The notes: generated by a model not told the origin, from the letters alone. A DNA stretch of 64,000 bases from Thalassobacillus cyri (GCF_900107755.1 NZ_FNQR01000010.1:62001-126000); one strand, 5' to 3'. Shown: positions 36,914 through 46,372, counted from the stretch's first letter. A program made the numbers and translations.

Positions 36914-36946
36914 CATAAAAAAAGAATCCCTTGAAAATGGGATTCT
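36914..36946 (-). terminator. terminator between the OCD1 unit and the aldehyde dehydrogenase
   Basis: On the minus strand agaatccc pairs with gggattct and is followed by TTTTTTT. It ends transcripts coming from 37158-38512. Confidence 0.75.
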
Positions 36947-37065
36947 CAAAAGTTAAAGTGCTGAGGATTTATTCAATTAAACTTTCCAATACTTTTTTTT
37001 AAAAAAACAATAATTTTAAATTTTAAACTTCCTAGATTACTTAAGTATCAACTCGAAATCAATTC

Positions 37066-37158
37066 TTACTTATTTAGTACACTATAGATGGTATCTAAGG
37101 TTGTAATCTTCATTATATCTTTTTCAAATTCCATTTTTATTTTCTCGCTTGTATACAC
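37066..37158 (-). CDS. candidate 30-aa peptide
   Basis: A GTG-initiated ORF 9 nt after GAGGAG, encoding a Lys/Glu/Ile-rich peptide (YTSEKIKMEFEKDIMK then ITTLDTIYSVLNK). It lies in the 36,765-37,387 gap on the same strand as OCD1, before a good terminator. No homologue is known to me and it could be chance. Confidence 0.35.
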   Translation of the reverse strand: MYTSEKIKMEFEKDIMKITTLDTIYSVLNK

Positions 37159-37387
37159 TTTTACTCACTCCTCTTAATTATATTAAAAAAACTATTGTTA
37201 TATAAAAACCATCTTCTAGCATTCATATTCTAGTGAAAATATTCACTTGCATTGTGAAGAATTAATGAAAATTTCCGTAGGGGAAATATGCGACCACCTC
37301 GGTTGAGAAGATGGTCGTATTTGAAATAGCACTATAGTAGCTACAGATTACCTGCTCCGCTTTAATCTTAAACAATAAAAACCATAC

Positions 37388-38512
37388 CTAAGCCCAATGC
37401 GGAGTATCCCATAACTTTAATTTTTGACCAATTTCTTTTTCTTTAGCATTTTGATAAACTTTATACCCCCATGCAGCATCCTCAACAGGAAGTCCTCCTG
37501 TTACAAAAATAATAATATCTTTCTCTGAGGTTCTACCTTTTGTTTCCCCTAGAGCAATATCACCCAGATCTTTTATTTTTTGCTCATTAAGTTTTTTATT
37601 TTCCACTAATTCCAATAATTGTCCTGACATTGCCCAATCCAAGATACTATCTATTCCTTCCTCGTGTTCTAATCCATCTCGCAACCATCCTTTATGCATT
37701 CCCCATAAATCTGCAACAATTGTATTTTCAGTCAATACTTCATCAGGAAAGTCTACAGCACCTGTAAGAGTGATTAACGCCCCCTCTTTTATCCACTCTT
37801 TTTCAATCCGAGGTTTTTGGTGACCTGAAGTAGCAACAGTTAAAATATCTGATTCCTCAACACATTCTTGCATGCTTTCAGCCGCTACTGTTTCAACTCC
37901 CAATTCATTGGTTAATTGATTTGCAATTTCTTTTCCTTTTTCAAGGTTAATATCAAACAATGTTATCTTTTCAATAGCTGGATGTGAGGTGATAATAGCT
38001 TCTATACAAGCTCTATTTATAACCCCTCCTCCAATAGCTCCTACTACTTTTGCATTTTTGGAGGCCAAGTATTTTGTAGCAACTCCCGGAACGGCCCCTG
38101 TACGCATGGCACTAATCAAATTTCCAGACATTAACGCAAGAGGGGCGCCTGTGTCAGCATCATTTAAAGTTACCGTGTGAATAGAGCGTGGCAACCCTTT
38201 TTTTTGGTTTTCTATATTAGAGCCATACCATTTCTCCCCACAGACATTAAAATTACCACCAAGATAAGAAATGAGAGACATAAAACGACGGTCTGGTCCT
38301 TTAAGAGGCATATTAGAGAATGGAGAACTCTTGGGGAACCATAGCATTATTCCATGATCATTCCCTCTAGGCCCCCCCATTACATAATCACCTTTACCAA
38401 GAATTTTAAATGTTTCATCAATAGTTTCCACACAGTGAGCCATGTCTAGGGCCCCCGCTTCTATAATGTCTTCCTCGCTTAAAAATAAAAAGTCTAATTG
38501 TTGATTAGTCAT
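37388..38512 (-). CDS. ornithine-cyclodeaminase-family protein 1 (tyramine-oxidase-subunit-B-like)
   Basis: 374 aa, OCD/mu-crystallin fold: SAMRTGAVPGVATKYLA (~140), Rossmann segment KVVGAIGGGVINRACIEAI, DINLEKGKEIAN and ITLTGAVDFPDEV. The long N-terminal insertion (MGGPRGNDHGIMLWFPK) matches the subgroup often annotated as tyramine oxidase subunit B. OCD-family enzymes reduce cyclic imines or deaminate ornithine; which one applies here is unknown. It starts after GGAGGAG, followed downstream by a 30-aa ORF and a terminator. Confidence 0.82.
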   Translation of the reverse strand: MTNQQLDFLFLSEEDIIEAGALDMAHCVETIDETFKILGKGDYVMGGPRGNDHGIMLWFPKSSPFSNMPLKGPDRRFMSLISYLGGNFNVCGEKWYGSNIENQKKGLPRSIHTVTLNDADTGAPLALMSGNLISAMRTGAVPGVATKYLASKNAKVVGAIGGGVINRACIEAIITSHPAIEKITLFDINLEKGKEIANQLTNELGVETVAAESMQECVEESDILTVATSGHQKPRIEKEWIKEGALITLTGAVDFPDEVLTENTIVADLWGMHKGWLRDGLEHEEGIDSILDWAMSGQLLELVENKKLNEQKIKDLGDIALGETKGRTSEKDIIIFVTGGLPVEDAAWGYKVYQNAKEKEIGQKLKLWDTPHWA

Positions 38513-38754
38513 ATTTTCTCCTCCAAATTATAGTTATATTTGTAATCCTCTTATTCGAAAAAAATTCTTTATAAAGTTAATAGAAGTAACTACTTAAGAA
38601 AAGAACCTATTAAAACCTAAATACTACTACATAGTAGGTATATACATGTAGCAACTGATAGTTTTCAAGACTATTGTGATTTTTCTGAATACTGTAAGTA
38701 GTATTAGCTGTTTTATATTATTAATTATTCATTTAATACAAATGGGGATTAGGT

Positions 38755-39170
38755 TCAATCAATAAATGTCAATACTTTTGGAATCGTAATTCTTTTCATA
38801 ACATTTTCTGCTTCATTTTTGGTTTGGAATTCATACATTCTTATATTTGATTCCGAAAAAGTAGTGATTATCCACATTAATATCTCACTCCTAAGTTCTA
38901 TTTCACTTTTTTGCAATGATTCAAATTCTCCATTCATCTCTTTAGTTGGTAGTGAACCAACTTTAGAAAAAATAAATATGACTATAGATGAGAAAATGAA
39001 TCCTGGAACAAGTTCGTATAATTCAATGGATTAATGGCGGCAGATGATCTAATACTTCTCCATATTAGTGCCCCAAAAAACATTAAGATTGTTGGAGGAA
39101 ACTTGTCCCGTCTAGGATATGGCAGCTTTCCACCCCCTAGTTACCTCACCATCAGCTAATACACCTCTGG
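38755..39170 (-). pseudogene. decayed putP fragment
   Basis: The minus strand reads ELYELVPGFIFSSIVIFIF, then SKVGSLPTKEMNGEFE, which matches the C-terminus of the intact PutP at 41834. Just to the right, RGWKAAIS-stop-TGQVSSNNLN matches PutP's GGWKSTIFQVGHVSTNNLD. The middle third is deleted and both parts contain stops or shifts. It is therefore the remnant of a second proline permease. The rest of the 38,513-39,306 gap shows no gene. Confidence 0.75.
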
Positions 39171-39306
39171 TCCATCTGTAAGCATTTGACCTAAAGACAA
39201 ACTGATAAACACTTTTTTATGGAATCTAAATATAGGTTCAATTATCTAAATGTTACTCCCTATCACATTACAATGCTTCTTTTTGAATAAATACTTTTAA
39301 AAATGG

Positions 39307-40275
39307 CTATTTCACATCTTCCACTAATTCATGGTAAACAGCAATAGAAAGTGCGATATCTAAGACACCGGATCCGACACTTTCATAGAGAGTGATTTCT
39401 TGCTCATTTTCTCTTTTTGTTATTTTTCCAGTTAGCACCTCCCCCACCGTACCTGATACTTTATCTTTGGTAATCTTTCCTTGTTCGAATGGAATCAAAA
39501 TATCGCCAGCGGCTTCCCATAAACCCTCAACGTGTTCCGTAATTACTTTATCCGATTTCAGTACTGTTTCTGTATCAATTTCCTGCATAAAAGAAGTAAA
39601 GGAACCAATCGCGTTGATATGTGTACCTGGTTTGACTGAACTTCCTTTAAAAACAGGAGTGTGTGAGGTAGTACAAGTACAGATAATATCAGAGGATGAC
39701 ACGCACTCGTCAGCCGTTTTAGCCGCAATGATTTTATATGGCCGATTTTTAATCTTTTCAATTCTTTCAATAAAACTTTCTATTCGTCCAGGATTAATAT
39801 CATACACGTGAAGTTCCTCAATAGGTCGAATTTCTTGGATGGCCAATACTTGAGAGAACGCTTGGAGCCCTGAGCCGATAATCCCTAGTTTGTTGGCATC
39901 TTTTCTTGCCATTAAGTCAGTAGCGATTGCTGCACTACCGCTTGTTTTGTTGGCAGTCAGATAGTTCGCATCAATCAGTGCTTGAAGTTCGCCAGTTTCA
40001 GTTGAATATAAACTGATTTTAGAGATTGTACTAGGCAAACCTTTTTTTGAATTTCCAGGGAAAACGGATGAGAATTTTGATCCGAAATAAGGTTTGTTCG
40101 TACAATTAGCGACTAACCATTGTCCCACATTTTTTTCACCGCGAATAGGCATAAAAATACGATTTCCTGCATAAATTTTTCCTTCAACACAATCTTCATA
40201 AGCCTCTTTTATAACAGGGAGAACCAATTCCATATCAAGTATATTTTGTACTTGTTCTTCTGTAATTTGTTGCAT
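39307..40275 (-). CDS. ornithine-cyclodeaminase-family reductase 2
   Basis: 322 aa. NKTSGSAAIATDLMARKDANKLG, the Rossmann motif GIIGSGLQAFSQVLAI, YDINPGRIESFIERI and NAIGSFTSFMQEID are typical of OCD/mu-crystallin proteins. Members next to hydroxyproline racemase homologues often reduce Delta1-pyrroline-2-carboxylate to L-proline. That role fits here, where put genes follow, but it is inferred. It is only moderately similar to OCD1. The start follows AAGGAGG. Confidence 0.85.
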   Translation of the reverse strand: MQQITEEQVQNILDMELVLPVIKEAYEDCVEGKIYAGNRIFMPIRGEKNVGQWLVANCTNKPYFGSKFSSVFPGNSKKGLPSTISKISLYSTETGELQALIDANYLTANKTSGSAAIATDLMARKDANKLGIIGSGLQAFSQVLAIQEIRPIEELHVYDINPGRIESFIERIEKIKNRPYKIIAAKTADECVSSSDIICTCTTSHTPVFKGSSVKPGTHINAIGSFTSFMQEIDTETVLKSDKVITEHVEGLWEAAGDILIPFEQGKITKDKVSGTVGEVLTGKITKRENEQEITLYESVGSGVLDIALSIAVYHELVEDVK

Positions 40276-40364
40276 AATATCCTCCTTAGATTTAAATTGT
40301 CTAACTTATATAAATTTTACAAGTTCATCAAGGTTTTATATTCAGTCTAATTTTCAAAAACCCC

Positions 40365-41417
40365 TTATGCCCATATATCTCCTATACTGAATCCGTTAGG
40401 AAAAGGATCCGTTGGATCCAGTACATAAGTGTTAAATCCAGTAATCCACGCCTGTCCTTTAACAGCTGGTACGACGGCTTTATAGTCACCAATTTTAACC
40501 TCATCAACAAGACGACCATTATAAACTGTCCCTAAAATCCCTTCGTGTCGGAAATCTTGATTTAATTTTAATTCACCCTTAGCATACAATGTGGCCATTT
40601 TTGCACTAGTTCCAGTCCCGCAAGGACACCGATCTAGAGCACCTGTCCATGTAGAAGGTTCCTCCCAATCAAGACTTCCGGAAGCGACGTTAACAGCATT
40701 CTTCCAATCTGCTTCAGAATTTGCAGATGGGCCAGAGAGCTGAGAAATGGTAATACCTACTTCCGGATAATCAGGATGTTCTACAGGTAATTGTTCCTGA
40801 GCAGCTTTGCGTATCATAGAGGAAATACGAGCAATTTCACGGCCATGTTCAGGGATAAGTTCCAGCCCCTTAAACTGGCGTACGTCAGCAATGACATAGA
40901 ACATCCCACCCCATCCAACATCTACCTTTACTTTGCCTAAATGAGGCACATTAATTTCTGTGTCTATATATGGTGCAAAAGCTGGAACATTCTTAAATGT
41001 AACGCTAGTAACTTTACCATTTGAACATCCTGCTTTAATGTTAATAAGCCCAGCGGGAGCCTCTAGTGTTAGTTCTGTTAATGGTTCATGCATAGGCAAC
41101 ATTCCAGTTTCTAATAACACTGTAACCACTGCAATGGTATTCCCACCAGACATTACTGGGTACTCAACCTGCTCCATTATAATGTAACCAGCATCTGCAT
41201 TCGGATGTTTCGGGGGCACGATAAGGTTACAACAAAGAGGAGGATATCCCCTTGGTTCCCTTAACATAAGTTTTCGAAGCTGATCGTCATTTTTTTCAAG
41301 CCAACGCTTTTGCTCTAAAACTGTTTTTCCAGGTATATTCGGAACTCCTCCAGTAATGACACGCATAGGCTCCCCGGAATGGGTGTCGACAGCGTGAATC
41401 ATTCTTTTAAAACTCAT
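40365..41417 (-). CDS. proline racemase-family enzyme, Ser/Cys type (probable hydroxyproline epimerase)
   Basis: 350 aa. The family's first catalytic position is Ser, in VMSGGNTIAVVTV (~92), and the second is Cys, in LDRCPCGTGTSAKMA (~265). Classical proline racemases and 4-hydroxyproline epimerases use Cys/Cys, and trans-3-hydroxyproline dehydratases use Cys/Thr. The Ser/Cys class is linked to hydroxyproline epimerisation. HAVDTHSGEPMRVITGG opens the protein. It lies beside OCD2. The start follows AAAAGGAG, which is embedded in the remnant of a decayed gene. Confidence 0.85.
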   Translation of the reverse strand: MSFKRMIHAVDTHSGEPMRVITGGVPNIPGKTVLEQKRWLEKNDDQLRKLMLREPRGYPPLCCNLIVPPKHPNADAGYIIMEQVEYPVMSGGNTIAVVTVLLETGMLPMHEPLTELTLEAPAGLINIKAGCSNGKVTSVTFKNVPAFAPYIDTEINVPHLGKVKVDVGWGGMFYVIADVRQFKGLELIPEHGREIARISSMIRKAAQEQLPVEHPDYPEVGITISQLSGPSANSEADWKNAVNVASGSLDWEEPSTWTGALDRCPCGTGTSAKMATLYAKGELKLNQDFRHEGILGTVYNGRLVDEVKIGDYKAVVPAVKGQAWITGFNTYVLDPTDPFPNGFSIGDIWA

Positions 41418-41790
41418 ATTTTCACACTCCTTTTTTCATTGGGAACTATAATATCACCACATTCTATTTTCCAATGATCTAGCCCAATTTTTGAAATTAT
41501 CCGAAATTCTTGTATGAACTTTTCCATGTTTTCAAGCGATCTATCAAACACGTAAACTGATTTAACTAAAGTACTGGATATAGCCGCAAGAAGTTGTATA
41601 TATCGCTTTTAAACTAGTCCCAATTAAGCTAACTGCTTCAGACTTTTTCTTAAAGAATCTCATAGCAACTCCAGAAACAGCTGCTGTTTTATGTTGTTAA
41701 AACAGTGCCGTTTATTATTGCCAGCCGATCTCCAGTTTGTCTATTATTAATTAACACTACCCTGTGTATATTGAAGTTCATAGACTCTTA
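41418..41790 (-). pseudogene. decayed ornithine-cyclodeaminase-family gene
   Basis: Minus-strand pieces in different frames read RQTGDRLAIINGTVLTT, KTAAVSGVAMRFFKKKSEAV with SLIGTSLKAIYT, and LAAISSTLVKSVYVFDRSLE. They line up with TGAPLALMSGNLISAMRTGAVPGVATKYL and the Rossmann half of OCD1. At least two frame breaks are present, and the last frame overlaps the racemase ribosome-binding site. It fills the gap between the racemase and putP genes. Confidence 0.7.
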
Positions 41791-41833
41791 TATCTCACCC
41801 CAATAAGAGTGATAACCCAAATGTAACTCCAAG

Positions 41834-43309
41834 TTAAATATTGGTTTGTTGCGCTAACTCAAATTCTTTATTCATTTCTTTAGTTGGCGGGGAACCTACC
41901 CTCGAAAAAATTAAGATAGCTAAAGTGGAAAAAATGAAGCCCGGTATAAGTTCGTATAGTTCAAATGGGATAATGCCAGCAGTGGAAAGTAAGCTCCAAA
42001 ATATAACTGTAAGACCTCCCACAATAATACCAGCCAGTACTCCATTTCTAGTGGTTCCTTTCCAAAACAGTGTTAGTAAAACGGAAGGACCAAACCCTGC
42101 ACCGAAACCCGCCCACGCATAACTTACTAACCCTAAAATTGACGACTGGGGGTCTAAACCTACTAGTAGAGCTACACCGGTAACTACTATAATTGCCAAT
42201 CGTATGACCCAAAAAAGTTCACGTTCAATAGCTTTCTTTCTAAACAAACCTTTATACAAATCTTCAGCCAAAGCAGTAGCTGAAACTAACAATTGTGTAC
42301 TTACGGTACTCATTACCGCAGCTAATAAGGCAACTAATAACAAACCAGTAACCCATGGATTAAATAACAATTGAGATAATTGAATAAACACTACTTCTGG
42401 ATCGTTTAGGGGATTATTAGCAAAAAAAGCAATTCCTGCTATACCAATAAACATGGCACCGTACATAGCTACCACATTCCATGTAGTATAAACAGCCCTT
42501 CCGATAGTGACGTCTTTTGAAGAACTAAATGCCATGAATCTTAAAATGGCATGCGGTTGACCAAAGTATCCAAGTATACCCCAGCCTAACCCCGAGATAA
42601 CACCCAAAATTGTAATTCCTGAGAAGGCATCAAGATTGTTGGTTGAAACATGTCCCACCTGGAATATGGTAGATTTCCATCCTCCTAGCTCAGTGAATGC
42701 CACTATAGGAACAATCACTACAGCAAACAACATAATTATTCCTTGAAGAAAATCCGTCCAGGTTACCGCAAAAAATCCACCTGTAGTAGTGTAAATTAAA
42801 ACAACTAAACCAATTAATAGTAAACCTTTAGTGTACGAGATACCAAAAGTTTGTTCAAAGAGCAATCCTCCTGCCACTAGCCCCGAAGAAACATAGAAAG
42901 TAAAGAAAATCAGAATGAACAATGAAGAAATAATTTTTATAGCTTTAGTTCTATCACGTGTACGATTTTCTAAAAATTCAGGAAGTGTCTCAGAATCACC
43001 GGCTACTATACTGAATTGCCTTATTTTATTACCTACGAACCTCCAGTTAACATAAGCTCCAATTGCCAGTCCGACTGCCAGCCAAACGCCACTTGAAATT
43101 CCTCCAGCATAAACTGCCCCAGGGAATGCTAATAACAACCAACCACTCATATCAGAAGCACCCGTACTGACTCCGCCAATAACTGGACCTAGTTTTCTCC
43201 CGCCTAATATATAGTCTGAAAAATTATTACTTTTTCTATATGCTAAATAACCAATTAATAGTAAAAGCGCAAAATAGGTGACAAATACAACCAAAGAAAT
43301 ATAATTCAT
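41834..43309 (-). CDS. putP: sodium/proline symporter
   Basis: 491-aa sodium:solute symporter with about 13 membrane segments. SGWLLLAFPGAVYAGG, GTVPEFLENR-like SETLPEFLENRTRDR and ILGYFGQPHAILRFMA are PutP signatures. It imports proline with Na+. It is the last gene of putB-putC-[46 aa]-putP. AGGAGG lies inside the end of the 46-aa ORF, so translation is probably coupled. Confidence 0.92.
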   Translation of the reverse strand: MNYISLVVFVTYFALLLLIGYLAYRKSNNFSDYILGGRKLGPVIGGVSTGASDMSGWLLLAFPGAVYAGGISSGVWLAVGLAIGAYVNWRFVGNKIRQFSIVAGDSETLPEFLENRTRDRTKAIKIISSLFILIFFTFYVSSGLVAGGLLFEQTFGISYTKGLLLIGLVVLIYTTTGGFFAVTWTDFLQGIIMLFAVVIVPIVAFTELGGWKSTIFQVGHVSTNNLDAFSGITILGVISGLGWGILGYFGQPHAILRFMAFSSSKDVTIGRAVYTTWNVVAMYGAMFIGIAGIAFFANNPLNDPEVVFIQLSQLLFNPWVTGLLLVALLAAVMSTVSTQLLVSATALAEDLYKGLFRKKAIERELFWVIRLAIIVVTGVALLVGLDPQSSILGLVSYAWAGFGAGFGPSVLLTLFWKGTTRNGVLAGIIVGGLTVIFWSLLSTAGIIPFELYELIPGFIFSTLAILIFSRVGSPPTKEMNKEFELAQQTNI

Positions 43310-43328
43310 ATTTCACATAGGCCTCCTT

Positions 43329-43469
43329 CTATACTAATTTCCTCTCTTTTTCAGTTGATAAATTATTTTGTTTTTCTTTATTTGTATGACTGAAAACGGA
43401 TACTATTGAAAATATAATGAGCAAGGGCATAGGAACAAATAAAACTAGTAATGTGCCAGTTGTAAACAT
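43329..43469 (-). CDS. putative 46-aa symporter accessory peptide
   Basis: Single-pass membrane peptide (TLLVLFVPMPLLIIFSIVSV) with a charged C-terminal tail rich in Lys/Glu/Asn. It begins after GAAAGG about 9 nt upstream and ends 19 nt before putP. Size, topology and position resemble small accessory subunits of sodium symporters (as MetS for NSS transporters), so a partner role for PutP is inferred. It is too short for usual gene calling. Confidence 0.65.
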   Translation of the reverse strand: MFTTGTLLVLFVPMPLLIIFSIVSVFSHTNKEKQNNLSTEKERKLV

Positions 43470-43620
43470 AAATTTCACTACCTTTCAATTTTTGTTATAA
43501 AATTACAGTGAACGAAAGAGAGGTAAGCAGAAAGAAACTTCATCTAACAATAGACAATGAAAAGCTGTTACAACCTTTTCAAAATTGTATATGTGGTATA
43601 AGATTCCTCGATTATATTAA

Positions 43621-43636
43621 TTGAGAACGCTTTAAT
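43621..43636. promoter_or_regulatory. CcpA-like site upstream of the putP unit
   Basis: TTGAGAACGCTTTAAT fits WTGNNARCGNWWWCAW at 15 of 16 positions, ~150 bp before the 46-aa ORF and after the putC terminator. This suggests that putP has its own promoter. Confidence 0.45.
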
Positions 43637-43739
43637 TTAATATTCATTAATCAAACCCATATATTTGGGCTGTAAAGGGGTGAGCGGAACATAAGGTGGA
43701 TAGACTAAGTAGGCTCTGTCATGTGGTAAATACAATTTG

Positions 43740-43780
43740 GTCTCCTTCCTCTCCTAGAGTTTGTAGGAGAGGAAGGAGAC
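43740..43780 (-). terminator. 17-bp perfect stem after putC
   Basis: gtctccttcctctccta pairs exactly with taggagaggaaggagac around a 7-nt loop, 7 bp past the putC stop. Confidence 0.8.
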
Positions 43781-43786
43781 ATGATT

Positions 43787-45364
43787 TTATTCGTCTGCTT
43801 GCGTATACGTTTTTCCTTGGCTGAACAATTTCAAGTATTCATAGCTGCCAGCTTTGGAGTCTGTACCAGAAAGGTTAAAACCACCAAATGGGTGTACCCC
43901 TACTAGAGCTCCTGTAATATCACGGTTCAAATAAAGGTTGCCACAATGCATACGTTCAACTGCTGCATCCAGGCGATCCTGTTTGGATGAGAAGAAACCG
44001 CCGGTCAATCCATAGTCCGTATTATTGTATATCTCAATCCCTTCTTCCCAATCTTTTGCTTTTGCAAAAGCGATAACCGGTCCGAAGATCTCTTCCTGCA
44101 TAATACGAGAATTTGGATCCACATCTCCAAAAATTGTAGGGTTAATATAATATCCCTCTTCAGACGGAGTGTCACCACCTAATTTAAGTGCAGCTTCTTG
44201 TTTACCAATTTCAATATAGTCTAGAATTTCGTTATAAGCCTTTTCGTGAATTACTGGCCCTACGTCGTGATTTTCTTCACCATTACCAACTGACAGTTTT
44301 TTTGCTATTTCTATGACTTTATCCAAAAGCTCATCATAAACTTCTTCAACAACTATTACTCTAGAACCTGCAGAACATTTTTGTCCTTGGAAGGTGAAGC
44401 CTGAGGTTATAATTGATTGAGCTGCTTTATCCAAATCTGCGGTCTCATCAATCACAATTCCATCCTTACCACCCATTTCAGCATTCACACGCTTGATCCA
44501 TATTTGACCTTCTGCAGTTCGACCAGCAATCTCATTGATGCGAAGACCGACATCTTTAGAGCCCGTAAAGCTAATAAAACGAGTAAGACGATGTCCAGTA
44601 ATAAAGTCTCCAAATTCTTTCGAATCACCAGTAATAAAATTAATAACTCCCTTAGGTAAACCCGCTTCATTAATAAGCTCAAAAAACTTATAGGCTATAA
44701 GCGGTGTATAAGAAGCCGGCTTTAATAGTACTGTATTTCCAGTAACCACCGCAGAAACAGTAAGGCCAGTAGTAATAGCTAATGGAAAGTTCCAAGGTGG
44801 GACAATAAACCCGACACCAAGCGGAATGTATTTAAGATGATTTTTTTCCCCAGGAACTCTTTTTAAATAATGCGTATCATCTTCCAGTTGAATCATCGAA
44901 CGAGCATAAAAATTCATAAAATCTATAGCTTCTGAAACTTCAGCATCTGCTTCTTCATAATTTTTTCCTGCTTCAAGAATTAGAAGTGCTGAAAATTCAT
45001 GCCTTCGCTCTTGCATTAATTCCGCTGTACGAAATAAGTATTCTGCTCGATCTCTAGGTGCTACTTTTTTCCAGCTTTCAAATGTCTCTGTAGCCTTTAT
45101 TAATGCCTTTTCTGCAAGCTCCTTATCTGCTTTACTGGCATATCCAATTACTTCATCTTTTTTTCCTGGATTAGTTGAGACAATTTTATCCTCGGTATAA
45201 TACTCTTTCCCATCAATTACTACTGGGTGTTCTTTCGCTAAACCTTGCTGCCTCAGCTTATCAATTTCCTTCTGAAGCTTTTCTTGTTCCTTTGGATCTT
45301 TAAAATCAGTATTATTAATATTTTCAAAATATTCAATCTTCAAAGAGTCTAAAGTTTGTACCAT
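43787..45364 (-). CDS. putC: 1-pyrroline-5-carboxylate dehydrogenase
   Basis: 525 aa, the length of RocA/PutC rather than of general aldehyde dehydrogenases. IVPPWNFPLAITTG, SFTGSKDVGLRI, Glu in NAEMGGKDGIVID and the catalytic Cys in FQGQKCSAGSRVIVV are visible. It oxidises glutamate semialdehyde to glutamate, the second step of proline catabolism. It starts 1 bp after the putB stop and is translationally coupled. Confidence 0.93.
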   Translation of the reverse strand: MVQTLDSLKIEYFENINNTDFKDPKEQEKLQKEIDKLRQQGLAKEHPVVIDGKEYYTEDKIVSTNPGKKDEVIGYASKADKELAEKALIKATETFESWKKVAPRDRAEYLFRTAELMQERRHEFSALLILEAGKNYEEADAEVSEAIDFMNFYARSMIQLEDDTHYLKRVPGEKNHLKYIPLGVGFIVPPWNFPLAITTGLTVSAVVTGNTVLLKPASYTPLIAYKFFELINEAGLPKGVINFITGDSKEFGDFITGHRLTRFISFTGSKDVGLRINEIAGRTAEGQIWIKRVNAEMGGKDGIVIDETADLDKAAQSIITSGFTFQGQKCSAGSRVIVVEEVYDELLDKVIEIAKKLSVGNGEENHDVGPVIHEKAYNEILDYIEIGKQEAALKLGGDTPSEEGYYINPTIFGDVDPNSRIMQEEIFGPVIAFAKAKDWEEGIEIYNNTDYGLTGGFFSSKQDRLDAAVERMHCGNLYLNRDITGALVGVHPFGGFNLSGTDSKAGSYEYLKLFSQGKTYTQADE

Positions 45365-45365
45365 A

Positions 45366-46304
45366 CTATACAGCTCCCTTTTTAAATGTATTTTTCACAA
45401 CAAATGTTAAATTTTCCGGCCTTTCAGCAAGTCGTCGCATAAAATAACCGAACCATTCGTTGCCGAACGGTAAGTAAACACGGACTTTATAACCTTCATC
45501 TCTTAATTGTTTTTGTAACTCTGGGCGAATACCATGAAGCATTTGAAACTCAAAGTTATTCTTTGGAATCTCATTCCGCTCTGCTACACGAATAGTATGC
45601 CTTATCGCATCATCATCGTGAGTCGCTATTCCTGCATAGTTTCCGTTTAACAAATGTGTAGTAATAATATTTTTATAATTTTTATCTACATCTGCTTTAT
45701 TGGGGTAAGCAACTTCGGATGACTCATTGTAAGCTCCCTTAACCAATCTCAAGTTGGCATTATAATTATTTAAATCATTTATATCGTTCTCTGTTCTATA
45801 CAGGTAAGCTTGAACAACAGTACCAATATTTCTATATTTTGTTTTCATTTCCTTAAAGATGTCTAAAGTCTTCTGACAATTTGAATAATCCTCCATCTCC
45901 AACCTAACAAACGTATCTGTAGCTTCTGACTTATCCAATATCCTTTGCAAATTCTCTGAGCAAACATCTTCACCTATTTCCAGACCAATAGAGGTTAGCT
46001 TAATGGATAAATAACAGTTCAATTGATGATCTTTTATTGCATCAAGTGTCCTCAATAGATCTTCGGTAGTTTCCGCAGCGCTTGTTTTGCTGTTAGTAAA
46101 TTCCCCCAAATAATTTAACATCGCTAACATACCATTGCTATTTAACTCTCTTACGCAATCAACTGCTTGCTCCAAATTACTCCCGGCAACAAACCTCTTG
46201 GCACCAAACCGGAGACCATATTTCTTAGCCATCTTGTTGGCTATAGAATTTTTTGAAAGGTTTTGAAAGGTTTTACTTAAAAGAGCCTCCACTTTATTCA
46301 ACAC
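45366..46304 (-). CDS. putB: proline dehydrogenase
   Basis: 312-aa monofunctional FAD barrel. LTSIGLEIGEDVCSENL, RLVKGAYNESSEVAYPNK, GIATHDDDAIRHT, FEFQMLHGIR and RVYLPFGNEWFGYFMRRLAERPEN are the classical PutB/FadM motifs. It oxidises proline to pyrroline-5-carboxylate. AAAGGAG is followed by GTG, TTG and GTG candidates, so the exact start is open by a few codons. A CcpA-like site lies 53 bp upstream. Confidence 0.93.
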   Translation of the reverse strand: MLNKVEALLSKTFQNLSKNSIANKMAKKYGLRFGAKRFVAGSNLEQAVDCVRELNSNGMLAMLNYLGEFTNSKTSAAETTEDLLRTLDAIKDHQLNCYLSIKLTSIGLEIGEDVCSENLQRILDKSEATDTFVRLEMEDYSNCQKTLDIFKEMKTKYRNIGTVVQAYLYRTENDINDLNNYNANLRLVKGAYNESSEVAYPNKADVDKNYKNIITTHLLNGNYAGIATHDDDAIRHTIRVAERNEIPKNNFEFQMLHGIRPELQKQLRDEGYKVRVYLPFGNEWFGYFMRRLAERPENLTFVVKNTFKKGAV

Positions 46305-46356
46305 TCCTTTTTTTAGATTTTATTCCTTTTGAAAGAATCCCTCCTTAGAAGCAAGG

Positions 46357-46372
46357 TTGTAAGCGTTTACTT
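46357..46372. promoter_or_regulatory. CcpA-like site upstream of putB
   Basis: TTGTAAGCGTTTACTT fits WTGNNARCGNWWWCAW at 15 of 16 positions, in the putB promoter region. Confidence 0.6.

Noticed and set aside
38819-39034. 71-aa plus-strand frame resembling a frame at 41841-42122
   Set aside because: The resemblance is the antisense of putP. It is the shadow of the putP remnant, not a gene.
39392-39811. 139-aa plus-strand frame
   Set aside because: Fully antisense to OCD2, without start signals or family features.
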